A stretch of DNA of 13,956 bases from HGM13233 sp964478515 (GTDB lineage Bacteria > Bacillota > Clostridia > Oscillospirales > Ruminococcaceae). The stretch is taken from assembly GCA_964478515.1 (NCBI GenBank), contig CAYZIL010000035.1:1-13956 (forward strand), in the 5' to 3' direction. The position numbers and the translations under genes were made by a program. Below are positions 7,395-13,956 of the stretch, in pieces. The notes beneath the pieces are model-generated. The model saw nothing but the letters and a program-made list of their open reading frames with translations, ran no database searches and was not told the origin of the DNA. Each line of letters begins with the position of its first letter. The first letter of the stretch is position 1.

Positions 7395-7423
7395 ACTTTA
7401 GCGCGATAAATCGCTAAAGTCAA
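7395..7423 (-). promoter_or_regulatory. Importer operon promoter with embedded operator-like dyad
   Basis: On the minus strand TTGACT (7423-7418) is followed after 17 bases by TAAAGT (7400-7395). The same bases carry a perfect 9-bp inverted repeat, ACTTTAGCG at 7395-7403 and CGCTAAAGT at 7412-7420, with an 8-bp spacer. The dyad covers the -10 box, the spacer and half of the -35 box, so a bound dimeric protein would block RNA polymerase. The regulator is not identified. Confidence 0.75.
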
Positions 7424-7472
7424 CAGTTGCGCTCAGTTTTGGCGAATTTACCAGTAGACTCGCTGATTTTTC

Positions 7473-7506
7473 GCCGATGTTTGTGTATTAGTGCGCTAAT
7501 ATCGGC
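7473..7506. promoter_or_regulatory. Nested dyad in the divergent intergenic region
   Basis: An inner inverted repeat TATTAG (7486-7491) and CTAATA (7496-7501) around TGCG sits inside an outer pair GCCGAT (7473-7478) and ATCGGC (7501-7506). It lies between the importer operon and the divergent peptidoglycan-binding gene, upstream of both. On the minus strand its half-site TTAGCG resembles that of the promoter dyad at 7395-7420. It may be a second operator or an RNA hairpin; the role is unknown. Confidence 0.5.
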
Positions 7507-7562
7507 ACAAAAACACAACTGCTGCTCAGCTGCATAATATGTAGCGAAAAGGAGGACTGATT

Positions 7563-8372
7563 ATGAACCGCGAAAACCTGCGCATTACCCCTCCCTATCC
7601 AGGAACTCCGCTTAAGTACGGCAGCACCGGCAGCGACGTTAAGCTCATGCAGTATTATCTCGACATTATCGGCGAATACCTCTACACGTCGCTTCCCTTT
7701 TTAGAGGTCGACGGTATTTTCGGCTACAATACTCAATCAACAGTAATTAAGTACCAGACTGTTAAGGGATTGAAAGCTGACGGAATAATCGGACCGACGA
7801 CCTGGAACGCAATAGTCAACGACTATGCCGGCATCCCCGACTCCACCACCGGCGTTTACCCCGGCTCGCCGCTTTACGAGGGCGACAGCGGCCCCGCCGT
7901 GTTGGAAATGCAGACAAAACTGAATGTCATCGTCCCAACTTATACCGCTATTAATCTTCAGTCTGTCGACGGTGTATTCGGGCCCAATATGGCAGACGCC
8001 ACCCGCCGTTTTCAATTGCAGTTCGGCCTTGCTGCGGACGAGGTTATTGGCGAAAACACCTGGTACGGAATAGTAAACGTGCACAGCGACGTTACCTCCG
8101 GCACGCCCACCGTCGTTGTCACCGCTTATCCCGGGCAAACGCTGCAAGTCGGCAGCAGCGGCGACAGCGTCCGTTTCGTGCAAAGCTACATGGACCGCGT
8201 CGGCAAAGTCACCGGCGCCGCCTTCCCCACCGTTAAAATAGACGGACAGTTTGGCAGCGCCACGCGACAACTGGTGCTTGCCTACCAAAAAAAGTTCGGT
8301 CTGACACAGGACGGCATCGTCGGTGCGAACACCTGGGCGTCTATGGTGAAGGAATTTAATTCCATTCTCTAA
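7563..8372 (+). CDS. Protein of three peptidoglycan-binding (PG_binding_1) repeats
   Basis: The 269 residues consist almost wholly of three tandem repeats at about 12-88, 99-173 and 189-265. Each begins YPG-x-x-L-x-x-G-x-x-G and contains VDGIFG-, VDGVFG- or IDGQFG-like and DGIIGPTTW-, DEVIGENTW- or DGIVGANTW-like motifs, the signature of the three-helix peptidoglycan-binding domain type 1. In known proteins this domain attaches enzymes to cell wall or spore cortex. No hydrolase, amidase or other catalytic domain is present, and no signal peptide or membrane segment can be seen. GGAGG with 6-nt spacing fixes the ATG. It stands alone on the plus strand and ends at a shared bidirectional terminator. 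It could be a spore or wall accessory protein released without a classical signal, or a phage-like wall binder; the domain call is firm, the role is not. Confidence 0.9.
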   Translation: MNRENLRITPPYPGTPLKYGSTGSDVKLMQYYLDIIGEYLYTSLPFLEVDGIFGYNTQSTVIKYQTVKGLKADGIIGPTTWNAIVNDYAGIPDSTTGVYPGSPLYEGDSGPAVLEMQTKLNVIVPTYTAINLQSVDGVFGPNMADATRRFQLQFGLAADEVIGENTWYGIVNVHSDVTSGTPTVVVTAYPGQTLQVGSSGDSVRFVQSYMDRVGKVTGAAFPTVKIDGQFGSATRQLVLAYQKKFGLTQDGIVGANTWASMVKEFNSIL

Positions 8373-8386
8373 ATCCGGCAGCAATA

Positions 8387-8423
8387 AAACAGCCGGGCAC
8401 GCTTTCAGCGTGCCCGGCTGTTT
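8387..8423. terminator. Bidirectional terminator between convergent genes
   Basis: AAACAGCCGGGCACGCT (8387-8403) pairs perfectly with AGCGTGCCCGGCTGTTT (8407-8423) across a TTC loop, a 17-bp stem. The minus-strand side continues TTTTATTG and the plus-strand side TTTGCAATTTG. It serves both the peptidoglycan-binding gene and the nitroreductase operon that meet here. Confidence 0.85.
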
Positions 8424-8438
8424 GCAATTTGTCTTTCG

Positions 8439-8957
8439 TCAATCAGCAAAGTGGATAGCGTCCAGTTTCTTTTCCGCCGGCTTAGCCGCTGCCGCGGCAT
8501 AACCCAGCGCACATATTCCACACACAAGGTGGTCGTCCGGCATCCCAAACTCACGCAAAATCGCGCGCACCGGCTGTTCGTCGCAAATCACGCGCAGCTG
8601 GTTTATCCACACCGAACCGATACCGAGCGCGTGCGCGGTTAAAAACATATTTTGCAGCGCGCACGAACAGTCCTCGCGCAAAAAATTATAGTCGCGCGGC
8701 GCCGACGCGATTATTACGGCGGCCGGCGAATACATCTTATACTCGCTGTTGCCGAGTTGGGCGGCCATTGCGGCGCTCAAGCGCTCAACGTTAGTACGCT
8801 TACCGACGACGGTAAACTGCCAGTTTTGCGTATTCATCGCACTGGGCGCATAGCAAGCCGCAGTCGCTATCGTGCTCAAGTCCTGCTGCGAAATTTCCTG
8901 CTGCGTAAAGCTGCGCACACTGCGCCGGGTCATAATATTTTCTATCGCTGCGTTCAT
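8439..8957 (-). CDS. Nitroreductase-family FMN oxidoreductase
   Basis: The protein has 172 residues, the lower end of the normal range. Family marks are RRSVRSF (11-17), which contacts the FMN phosphate, APSAMNTQNWQF (37-48), the ADCS-like segment EDCSCALQNMFLTAHALGIGSVWI (95-118) and CGICALGY (146-153) near the C-terminus. Members reduce nitro groups, quinones, flavins or unsaturated bonds with NAD(P)H; the natural substrate is not readable here. ATG overlaps the stop of thpR as ATGA, and GGGGAGG just upstream gives a strong ribosome binding site. It is the last gene of the lemA operon. Confidence 0.93.
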   Translation of the reverse strand: MNAAIENIMTRRSVRSFTQQEISQQDLSTIATAACYAPSAMNTQNWQFTVVGKRTNVERLSAAMAAQLGNSEYKMYSPAAVIIASAPRDYNFLREDCSCALQNMFLTAHALGIGSVWINQLRVICDEQPVRAILREFGMPDDHLVCGICALGYAAAAAKPAEKKLDAIHFAD

Positions 8958-9490
8958 AGTTCCTCCCCTTTTCTCTCAAAAAGCTTCGTATATACCACTC
9001 GTGCGTCACACCGGCGCGAGTCGAAAAGCGCTATGCTGCCGGCGCGCTGCACCGGCAAATTCTCAAGGCTTTCAAAGCCGGCGTAATCTGCGCCGGGCAA
9101 CAGCGTTACTTGTCGCGCCAGAGTAATATGTGGGGAAAACCTGCGCCGCTCAAGCACAAAACCGGCACGTTCCAGTTCGCGGGTAAGCTGCGCTTGCAAA
9201 CGGACAAGTTCGGCCCCCGCGCGCACGGGAACTATACAAATGTCGCCGCCGCTGCGTCTGAAGCAGCTTATACAGCCAAGTGTGTAGGTAAGCGCAGTGA
9301 AGCGCGTGCGCTCTATTGCCGCAACCGCCGGCTGCGCCGCTGTGCACTCGCCGATAAAAGCCAGGGTTATGTGCATGTTTTCGGGGCGTGTAAGGCGACT
9401 GGCGGCACTGTTCAGCCTCACACTTTGCGCCGCTTGCGCGAGCCGCGAGCGCAATTCGGCCGGCAATTCAAGCGCGACAAACAGCCGCAT
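8954..9490 (-). CDS. thpR: RNA 2',3'-cyclic phosphodiesterase (2H superfamily)
   Basis: At 178 residues this has the length of ThpR/LigT proteins, once called 2'-5' RNA ligases. The two catalytic HxTL motifs of the 2H phosphoesterase fold are both intact: HITL at 40-43 and HITL at 121-124. The N-terminus MRLFVALELP and RRRFSPHITLAR before the second motif are typical. The enzyme opens 2',3'-cyclic phosphates on RNA ends, giving 2'-phosphates. Its ATG overlaps the stop of the DUF2207 gene (TAATG) and its own stop overlaps the start of the nitroreductase gene (ATGA), so all three are translationally coupled. That linkage suggests shared expression, not a proven shared function. Confidence 0.94.
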   Translation of the reverse strand: MRLFVALELPAELRSRLAQAAQSVRLNSAASRLTRPENMHITLAFIGECTAAQPAVAAIERTRFTALTYTLGCISCFRRSGGDICIVPVRAGAELVRLQAQLTRELERAGFVLERRRFSPHITLARQVTLLPGADYAGFESLENLPVQRAGSIALFDSRRCDARVVYTKLFERKGEEL

Positions 9491-11898
9491 TACCAGCGAC
9501 CGCCGCCGCCGCCGCCCGAGCCGCCGCCGGAAAAGCCGCCGCCCGAGAAACCGCCGCCGGAAAAACCGCCGCCGGAAAAGCCCCCGCCGCCGCCACTGCC
9601 GCTTGACGCGGGCAGTGCAGTAACGTTGTGCGCCATGCTGTTAAACATGTAATACATGCCGAAGCTCGGCCGCGTCGGGTCGACGCCGGGACCGTAGTAC
9701 CATGTAGGCGGCTGCTTTAGCAGTCCGTCAAATTTCTTTTCCCAAATACTGGAGACGCCTAACACCTGCGCAAACGGCAGAATGTTGTAATAATAATCGG
9801 GATCCTGCTCCAACAGCATTTCCAACTGCTGCTTTTCCGCCGTCTGCAAAAACATCTTAAAGCCAAGTAGGTTTTCCAGCACGGCCGTGCCGTATTCAGT
9901 GCGGCGCTGCAAGAAGGGGGTCAGTGCCGGAACCAGAGCCAGCGACAGCCCTGCCGCCAGCGCGGCGGCTTTGCTGAACAAATTCCCGCCGAAAACGAGC
10001 AGATACAGCGCACCCAGTCCGGCGCAAAGCACAACTATAGCGCCGATTGCGACCATGCTCTTGGGTTTGGATTTGTTCGTTTGGGACACCACATGCCGCG
10101 ACAACAGCAAAATCCCCACGCACACGACCGGCGTCGCGAGCAGCAGCCCAAAGTGGTAGTACTTAATAAAGGTGGCAAACGCCGCCGCAGTGAGCGCTAT
10201 TATCATCCCCAGCGGCAGCAGACAGCCGCCCAGACACGACGCGGCAACAGAGCCGCCGCTGAACAGCGCGCGGTCACCGCTGTAGGTCTTTTTAATTTTG
10301 CTGCGCACGTTCTCAACACTTGTGTACATCGTTTCGCTAAGTTGGCTGCCCTTGACAGACTCGCCGTTTCCCACCGCCCAAAGGCGGTTGAACATCTCCA
10401 CTTCATAGGCGTCGTGCTTTTCGTCAAGCTCGTTGAGCTTGTGAAGAATATATTTATTTTTCCCGGGCAGTTCAATACTCAAATGCCCGTGTGACGCCCA
10501 AAAATAGATAAGCGACGTGACGTCCCGGCCGCTTATTTTGCCGTCGATGATATAGCCGGCCTCTGCCGGATTCATCCAGTCAAGCGGGTAAAACTGCGGC
10601 ACGGGCGTCAACGGTTTTTGTCTTTTAAACAGTACGAACAGCGCCAGCAGCAGCACAATTGTGCCGCCGACCGCCGGTATCGCCACGTCGGCAGTTGTGC
10701 TGCGGCGCGTAAATGCGCCGTCGGCAAAGCTCATATTAAGGCTCACGTCGCAGTAAACTATGCGGTTGAGCGTCTTGAGCGAAATACTCTGCGCGTCACT
10801 GCTGAGCTCGTAAAGCTCGCTCTTGTCGCCGTACTCGTTGCCGAAACTGCAATCGACTGCGCTCGCCGCAAAGGGCAGCGCGACATTCACCTCTACGAGG
10901 TCGTAATAATAATCGCTGCTGCCGTTGACAATGCCGAAGTCATAAACGCCGGCTGAAAAAATATCGTAAGCTATCGTATACTCAATGTCGAACTCCACGG
11001 TCTGTCCCTCGAACGAGTAGAGCGCTATGCCCATATCTGTGTAGGGCGAGTTCTCCTGGTCAATCACGCTGCCGTCGGGGGCATATATCACCGCGTCAGA
11101 AACGGCAAATTCACGCTGGTCTATACCGAACGGGCGGTAGAAATAAACGCCGGTATTCACACTTACAGTGTAGTGCTCCTTGACGTTCATTTCACCGTAT
11201 TCGTTCAGCACAGCGTCAATAGTCAGCGAGTTAATTTCCAGCGCCGGCACATATTGCTGCGCCGCGCTGAACGCGCCCTCGTTGAGCTGCACGTTGATTG
11301 TAACGCCCTCGTAGGCGTCCAGCTGCCGCCGAGAGCGCACGTTTATGGTGTTGCCGTTTAGCTGCACTTCACCGACACTGTCGTCCGTGGCGCCGTACGC
11401 ACCGCCGGTAAGCGTATAATCTTGCACCTGCGCGGACTCGGGCAGCACTATGGTGGCCGCGTAGTTTTCAATGTAGGTTCCCCAGCCGGTACCGATAATA
11501 TTAAAATAGAAATAGTCGGCCTCGGTCTCGTAGTCGGCGTAGTGCGTCAGCGTGTATTTTATGACGTACTGCTTGTCACCGGTAAGGGTGACGTCAGCGT
11601 CGCCAATGCGAATAGAGTCGCCGTCGTAGGTGTAATTTTCGCCTACGACGTCGACGTTTTCAACGTCGTATCTTTCCGCCGAGCTCTCGGTCGGGATCTC
11701 GCGGTAGATGCCGTGCGATTCCATGGTAAAATAGACGTCTATAGTCTCGGTGACGTCGTAGCTGCGGTCGTCGTTGGCTACGACATAGACGTCGTAATTC
11801 TTAATATAGTAGCCGGCGTCGTCCGCCGCAAAGGCGCCCGCCGGAGCGAGCGTGAGCATTGCCGCAAGACAAACAAGAGCCGCTAATACTTTTTTCAT
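9490..11898 (-). CDS. DUF2207-family membrane protein with Gly-rich C-terminus
   Basis: The 802-residue protein starts with a signal peptide (1-24, cleavage likely after AFA). Two similar extracytoplasmic beta-rich segments follow: about 30-155 (SYDVTETIDVYF, GIYREIP, TIVLPE) and about 221-343 (EMNVKEHYTVSV, FYRPFGID, VNVALPF). A membrane segment lies at about 403-424, a cytoplasmic part at 425-545, two or three hydrophobic spans at 556-580, 583-600 and 614-665, then a tail ending in GGGFS repeats and GRW. The domain order and the FSGGG tail match DUF2207 proteins, which commonly sit beside lemA; their function is not established. The length exceeds the single-ectodomain form as I know it, which fits a duplicated ectodomain. 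The start lies five bases after the lemA stop, with only weak AAGGTGAG upstream, so translation probably depends on lemA. Confidence 0.9.
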   Translation of the reverse strand: MKKVLAALVCLAAMLTLAPAGAFAADDAGYYIKNYDVYVVANDDRSYDVTETIDVYFTMESHGIYREIPTESSAERYDVENVDVVGENYTYDGDSIRIGDADVTLTGDKQYVIKYTLTHYADYETEADYFYFNIIGTGWGTYIENYAATIVLPESAQVQDYTLTGGAYGATDDSVGEVQLNGNTINVRSRRQLDAYEGVTINVQLNEGAFSAAQQYVPALEINSLTIDAVLNEYGEMNVKEHYTVSVNTGVYFYRPFGIDQREFAVSDAVIYAPDGSVIDQENSPYTDMGIALYSFEGQTVEFDIEYTIAYDIFSAGVYDFGIVNGSSDYYYDLVEVNVALPFAASAVDCSFGNEYGDKSELYELSSDAQSISLKTLNRIVYCDVSLNMSFADGAFTRRSTTADVAIPAVGGTIVLLLALFVLFKRQKPLTPVPQFYPLDWMNPAEAGYIIDGKISGRDVTSLIYFWASHGHLSIELPGKNKYILHKLNELDEKHDAYEVEMFNRLWAVGNGESVKGSQLSETMYTSVENVRSKIKKTYSGDRALFSGGSVAASCLGGCLLPLGMIIALTAAAFATFIKYYHFGLLLATPVVCVGILLLSRHVVSQTNKSKPKSMVAIGAIVVLCAGLGALYLLVFGGNLFSKAAALAAGLSLALVPALTPFLQRRTEYGTAVLENLLGFKMFLQTAEKQQLEMLLEQDPDYYYNILPFAQVLGVSSIWEKKFDGLLKQPPTWYYGPGVDPTRPSFGMYYMFNSMAHNVTALPASSGSGGGGGFSGGGFSGGGFSGGGFSGGGSGGGGGGRW
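9515..9584 (-). repeat. 15-bp tandem repeats encoding FSGGG units
   Basis: Four copies of a 15-base unit, GGCGGCTTTTCCGGC or close variants, encode successive GGGFS pentapeptides near the C-terminus of the DUF2207 protein. Only third-position bases vary among copies (TTT/TTC, TCC/TCG, GGC/GGT). The plus strand reads as a proline-rich frame here, which is a shadow. Confidence 0.8.
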
Positions 11899-11903
11899 CG
11901 ATT

Positions 11904-12464
11904 TCAGAAGCTCACCTTCACGTTTTCACGCTCGGCGTCAGAGCCGACTTCGAAAAACGGATACTTGCCGTGGCCGAACATGTTCGCGACTATGGAGGAC
12001 GGAAACACCTCGGTCATCATATTGTACTCGCGCACAGTGCCGTTGTAGTATTTGCGCGACTGGGCAATGTCGTTTTCAAGACCGTTAAGCTGGTTTTGCA
12101 GCTCAAGAAAATGCGAGTCTGCTTTCAACTGCGGGTACTGTTCAGCTACCGCGAAAAGGCGGGTCACCGCGCCGCTGAGCGCGTTCTCGTTAGCGACCTT
12201 TTGGTCTACCGGCGCATTGCCGGCCGCTGCGGCGGTGTTGCGCGCGGTAACTACCGCATCAAGTGTTTCTTTTTCGTGCTTGGCGTAGCCCTTTACTGTC
12301 TCAACCAGATTCGGGATAAGGTCATAGCGTTTTTTCAAATAAATGTCCATGCCGGAGAAAGCCTCTTCCACCAGCGTGCGGCGCTTAATAAGTTTATTGT
12401 AGATGGCGACGAACCACAAAGCTATGACGAAAACAACAGCCAGAATAATTAAAATTGTAGGCAT
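11904..12464 (-). CDS. lemA: LemA family protein
   Basis: The start chosen is the ATG at 12464 (MPTILI), 8 bases after GGAGG; the longer frame up to 12527 begins inside the promoter and is not used. The 186 residues have the LemA layout: an N-terminal membrane helix (about 3-23) with a short outer end, then a long helical-bundle domain with YNKLIKRRTLVEEAFSG, KRYDLIPNLVETVKGYAKHE (the family hallmark at about 46-65) and a C-terminal SRKYYNGTVREYN and FPSSIVANMFG segment. LemA proteins are membrane-anchored by this helix; the precise function is unknown. The gene is first in an operon followed by a DUF2207 protein, the usual partner. Confidence 0.95.
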   Translation of the reverse strand: MPTILIILAVVFVIALWFVAIYNKLIKRRTLVEEAFSGMDIYLKKRYDLIPNLVETVKGYAKHEKETLDAVVTARNTAAAAGNAPVDQKVANENALSGAVTRLFAVAEQYPQLKADSHFLELQNQLNGLENDIAQSRKYYNGTVREYNMMTEVFPSSIVANMFGHGKYPFFEVGSDAERENVKVSF

Positions 12465-12493
12465 AGGTATTACCTCCGAATATTTGTAGCACC

Positions 12494-12522
12494 AGTATAC
12501 CCCAACGCAGATTTTTTGTAAA
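12494..12522 (-). promoter_or_regulatory. lemA operon promoter
   Basis: On the minus strand TTTACA (12522-12517) is followed by 17 bases and TATACT (12499-12494). The lemA ATG lies 30 bases downstream of the -10 box. Its -35 box is superimposed on that of the divergent plus-strand promoter. Confidence 0.8.
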
Positions 12523-12544
12523 TGCATACCCGGTATGCTATAAT
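12516..12544 (+). promoter_or_regulatory. rRNA methyltransferase promoter with internal dyad
   Basis: TTGTAA (12516-12521), a 17-base spacer and TATAAT (12539-12544) form a good housekeeping promoter. Inside the spacer GCATACC (12524-12530) and GGTATGC (12532-12538) are a perfect 7-bp inverted repeat around a single C, immediately before the -10 box. It may be an operator or a chance dyad. Confidence 0.8.
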
Positions 12545-12582
12545 TTGTTCGATTCTAAGTTAAGTGCTCGAAAGAGGAATAA

Positions 12583-13941
12583 ATGCTCAAGAAAAACGAA
12601 CTGATCGAGCTTGATGTTGAGTCGCTGAGCAGCGACGGCAACGGCGTCGCCCACTATAACGGCGTCGCAGTCTTTGTGCCCTTCAGCGCCGCCGGTGAGC
12701 GGGTGCGCGCACAGGTAGTGAAGGTAATGCCGCGCTATGCTTTTGCAATAATTGACAGCATTATTAAGCCGTCAGCTCAGCGCGTCAGCCCGCAATGTCC
12801 GGTTTTCGGCCGCTGCGGCGGCTGCGCTTTTCAGCATATTGAGTACGCTGCCGAGCTTGCGGCAAAAACCGAGTTTGTTCGCGCCGCGCTACAAAGAATA
12901 GGCGGTATAGACGCTCCGGTATCTGCGGCGCTGCCGGCGCCGGCGCAAACGCGTTACCGCAACAAAGTTCAGTTGCCCGTCGGCGGCGACGGTAAAACTC
13001 TCTGCTGCGGTTTTTTTGCGCCGCGCTCTCACCGCATTGTCCCTGTCGGTGACTGTCTGTTGCAGCCGCAGGTGATGAACCGCATAGCAGCGCGCTGCTG
13101 CGCGCTGCTCGGTGAACTCGGCTTAAGCTCCTGGGACGAGCACACGCGCCGCGGCATTGTGCGGCACTTGCTGCTGCGCCGCAGCGAGCACAGCGGCGAG
13201 ATAATGCTCTGCGTCGTCGTCGCGGCAAACTCGCTTCCCCGCGGCGACGAATTCTGCGCGCGCATAGTCGCCGAATTCCCGGAAATAAAAAGTATATACA
13301 TAAATATCAATAAAAAAGACACCAACGTCATTTTGGGCGAGCGCAGTGTCCTGCTGTATGGTAACGAGCACATATACGAGCGCATCGGCACTTTGCAAGT
13401 CGCGGTCAGTCCCGGCAGCTTTTTGCAAGTCAACACGACCGCTTGCCGGTTGCTTTACTCGGTTGCCGCAAAATACGCCGATTTGCGCGCCGGCGACACG
13501 CTTTTAGACCTTTACTGCGGCGCCGGCACGGTCGGCTTGTCCATGATGAAAAGCGGCGCCGACCTCGTCGGCGTTGAAATTGTCCCAAGTTCGGTACGCG
13601 ACGCCAAAGAAAATGCCGCGGCCGCCGGTTTTGCCGAAGCCGAGTTTATTTGCGCCGATGCCGGCGCTGCCGCCGCCGAGCTTTGCGCGCGCGGGCGCCA
13701 CATAGACGTCGTCGTCACCGACCCGCCGCGCAAGGGCTGCGACGAGCGCACCCTGAGCGCCATTGCCGCCATGCAGCCGCGCCGCGTCGTGATGATTTCC
13801 TGCAACCCCGCAACGCTGGCGCGCGACCTGAAAACGCTCGGCAATGCCGGATACCGCACCGCCGCCGTTCAACCCGTCGACATGTTCCCGCGCACAGTGC
13901 ACGTTGAGACGGTAGTATTGATAACAAAGAAAAATGATTGA
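12583..13941 (+). CDS. rlmD: 23S rRNA (uracil-C5)-methyltransferase, RumA/RlmD type
   Basis: The 452-residue enzyme has a TRAM RNA-binding domain (about 1-58), then an iron-sulfur cluster motif CPVFGRCGGC with Cys72, Cys78 and Cys81 plus Cys158 in GDCLLQ. The SAM-binding methyltransferase domain shows SFLQVN (279-284), LLDLYCGAGTVGLSM (307-321), VVTDPPRKG (377-385) and the catalytic cysteine Cys407 in MISCNPATLARDL. It ends with MFPRTVHVETVVLI. These features mark the TrmA/RlmC/RlmD family, methylating a uracil of 23S rRNA at C5. Firmicutes members may modify U747 as well as U1939, so the exact target is not certain. AGAGGA lies before the ATG. The TGA stop lies 15 bases before the window end. 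It is divergent from lemA. Confidence 0.95.
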   Translation: MLKKNELIELDVESLSSDGNGVAHYNGVAVFVPFSAAGERVRAQVVKVMPRYAFAIIDSIIKPSAQRVSPQCPVFGRCGGCAFQHIEYAAELAAKTEFVRAALQRIGGIDAPVSAALPAPAQTRYRNKVQLPVGGDGKTLCCGFFAPRSHRIVPVGDCLLQPQVMNRIAARCCALLGELGLSSWDEHTRRGIVRHLLLRRSEHSGEIMLCVVVAANSLPRGDEFCARIVAEFPEIKSIYININKKDTNVILGERSVLLYGNEHIYERIGTLQVAVSPGSFLQVNTTACRLLYSVAAKYADLRAGDTLLDLYCGAGTVGLSMMKSGADLVGVEIVPSSVRDAKENAAAAGFAEAEFICADAGAAAAELCARGRHIDVVVTDPPRKGCDERTLSAIAAMQPRRVVMISCNPATLARDLKTLGNAGYRTAAVQPVDMFPRTVHVETVVLITKKND

Positions 13942-13956
13942 GTGTACTGATAACCC

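Noticed and set aside
9110..9652. Plus-strand proline-rich protein of 180 residues
   Set aside because: It is the antisense reading of the thpR gene and of the GGGFS-coding repeats, and its length follows from the GC-rich repeat, not from selection.
11904..12527. Longer LemA start at 12527
   Set aside because: The extra 21 residues would be translated from within the promoter. A GGAGG at 12473-12477 correctly precedes the ATG at 12464, which places the membrane helix at the N-terminus as in the family.

Overview
This looks like chromosomal DNA from a low-abundance or uncultured Gram-positive bacterium of the Clostridia type. The evidence is strong GGAGG ribosome binding sites, a lipobox-anchored substrate-binding protein, a sortase-type cell-wall sorting signal (IPVTG), a YerC/TrpR-type regulator and the typical LemA/DUF2207 pair. 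Most genes are GC-rich. The spacers around the surface-protein gene are visibly AT-richer. No phage genes, transposase, CRISPR array or recognisable defence system is visible.

Left part (1-3216): a complete tRNA-Thr(CGT) with its terminator is followed by a gene-poor stretch. The stretch holds one large minus-strand gene for a wall-anchored surface protein (signal peptide, glycine/threonine-rich repeats, two Ig-like domains, IPVTG sorting signal). That gene has a good promoter and ribosome binding site, but an in-frame TAA interrupts it exactly at the end of the signal peptide. Near-identical 28-bp direct repeats lie in the spacers on either side of it.

Middle (3217-7423, minus strand): a polar amino-acid ABC importer is encoded in the order lipoprotein, permease, ATPase. 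It is followed by a YerC/TrpR-like regulator and a class-3 aldehyde dehydrogenase. Terminators after the ATPase and after yerC, plus a separate promoter for the dehydrogenase, divide the five genes into at least two or three transcription units. The importer promoter carries a 26-bp operator-like dyad running exactly from the -10 to the -35 box. A perfect 26-bp palindrome separates the lipoprotein gene from the permease gene.

Right part (7563-13956): a plus-strand protein made only of three peptidoglycan-binding repeats converges, through a shared bidirectional terminator, on a minus-strand operon of lemA, a DUF2207 membrane protein, thpR (RNA 2',3'-cyclic phosphodiesterase) and a nitroreductase. 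The last three are joined by TAATG and ATGA stop/start overlaps. The DUF2207 protein appears to carry its ectodomain twice. Divergently from lemA, and sharing the same -35 region, lies an RlmD/RumA-type 23S rRNA uracil methyltransferase gene.

The most rewarding items are the in-frame stop in the surface protein, the promoter-embedded dyads, the divergent promoters with superimposed -35 boxes, and the coupled lemA-DUF2207-thpR-nitroreductase operon. I did not find convincing evidence for a wholly new system.
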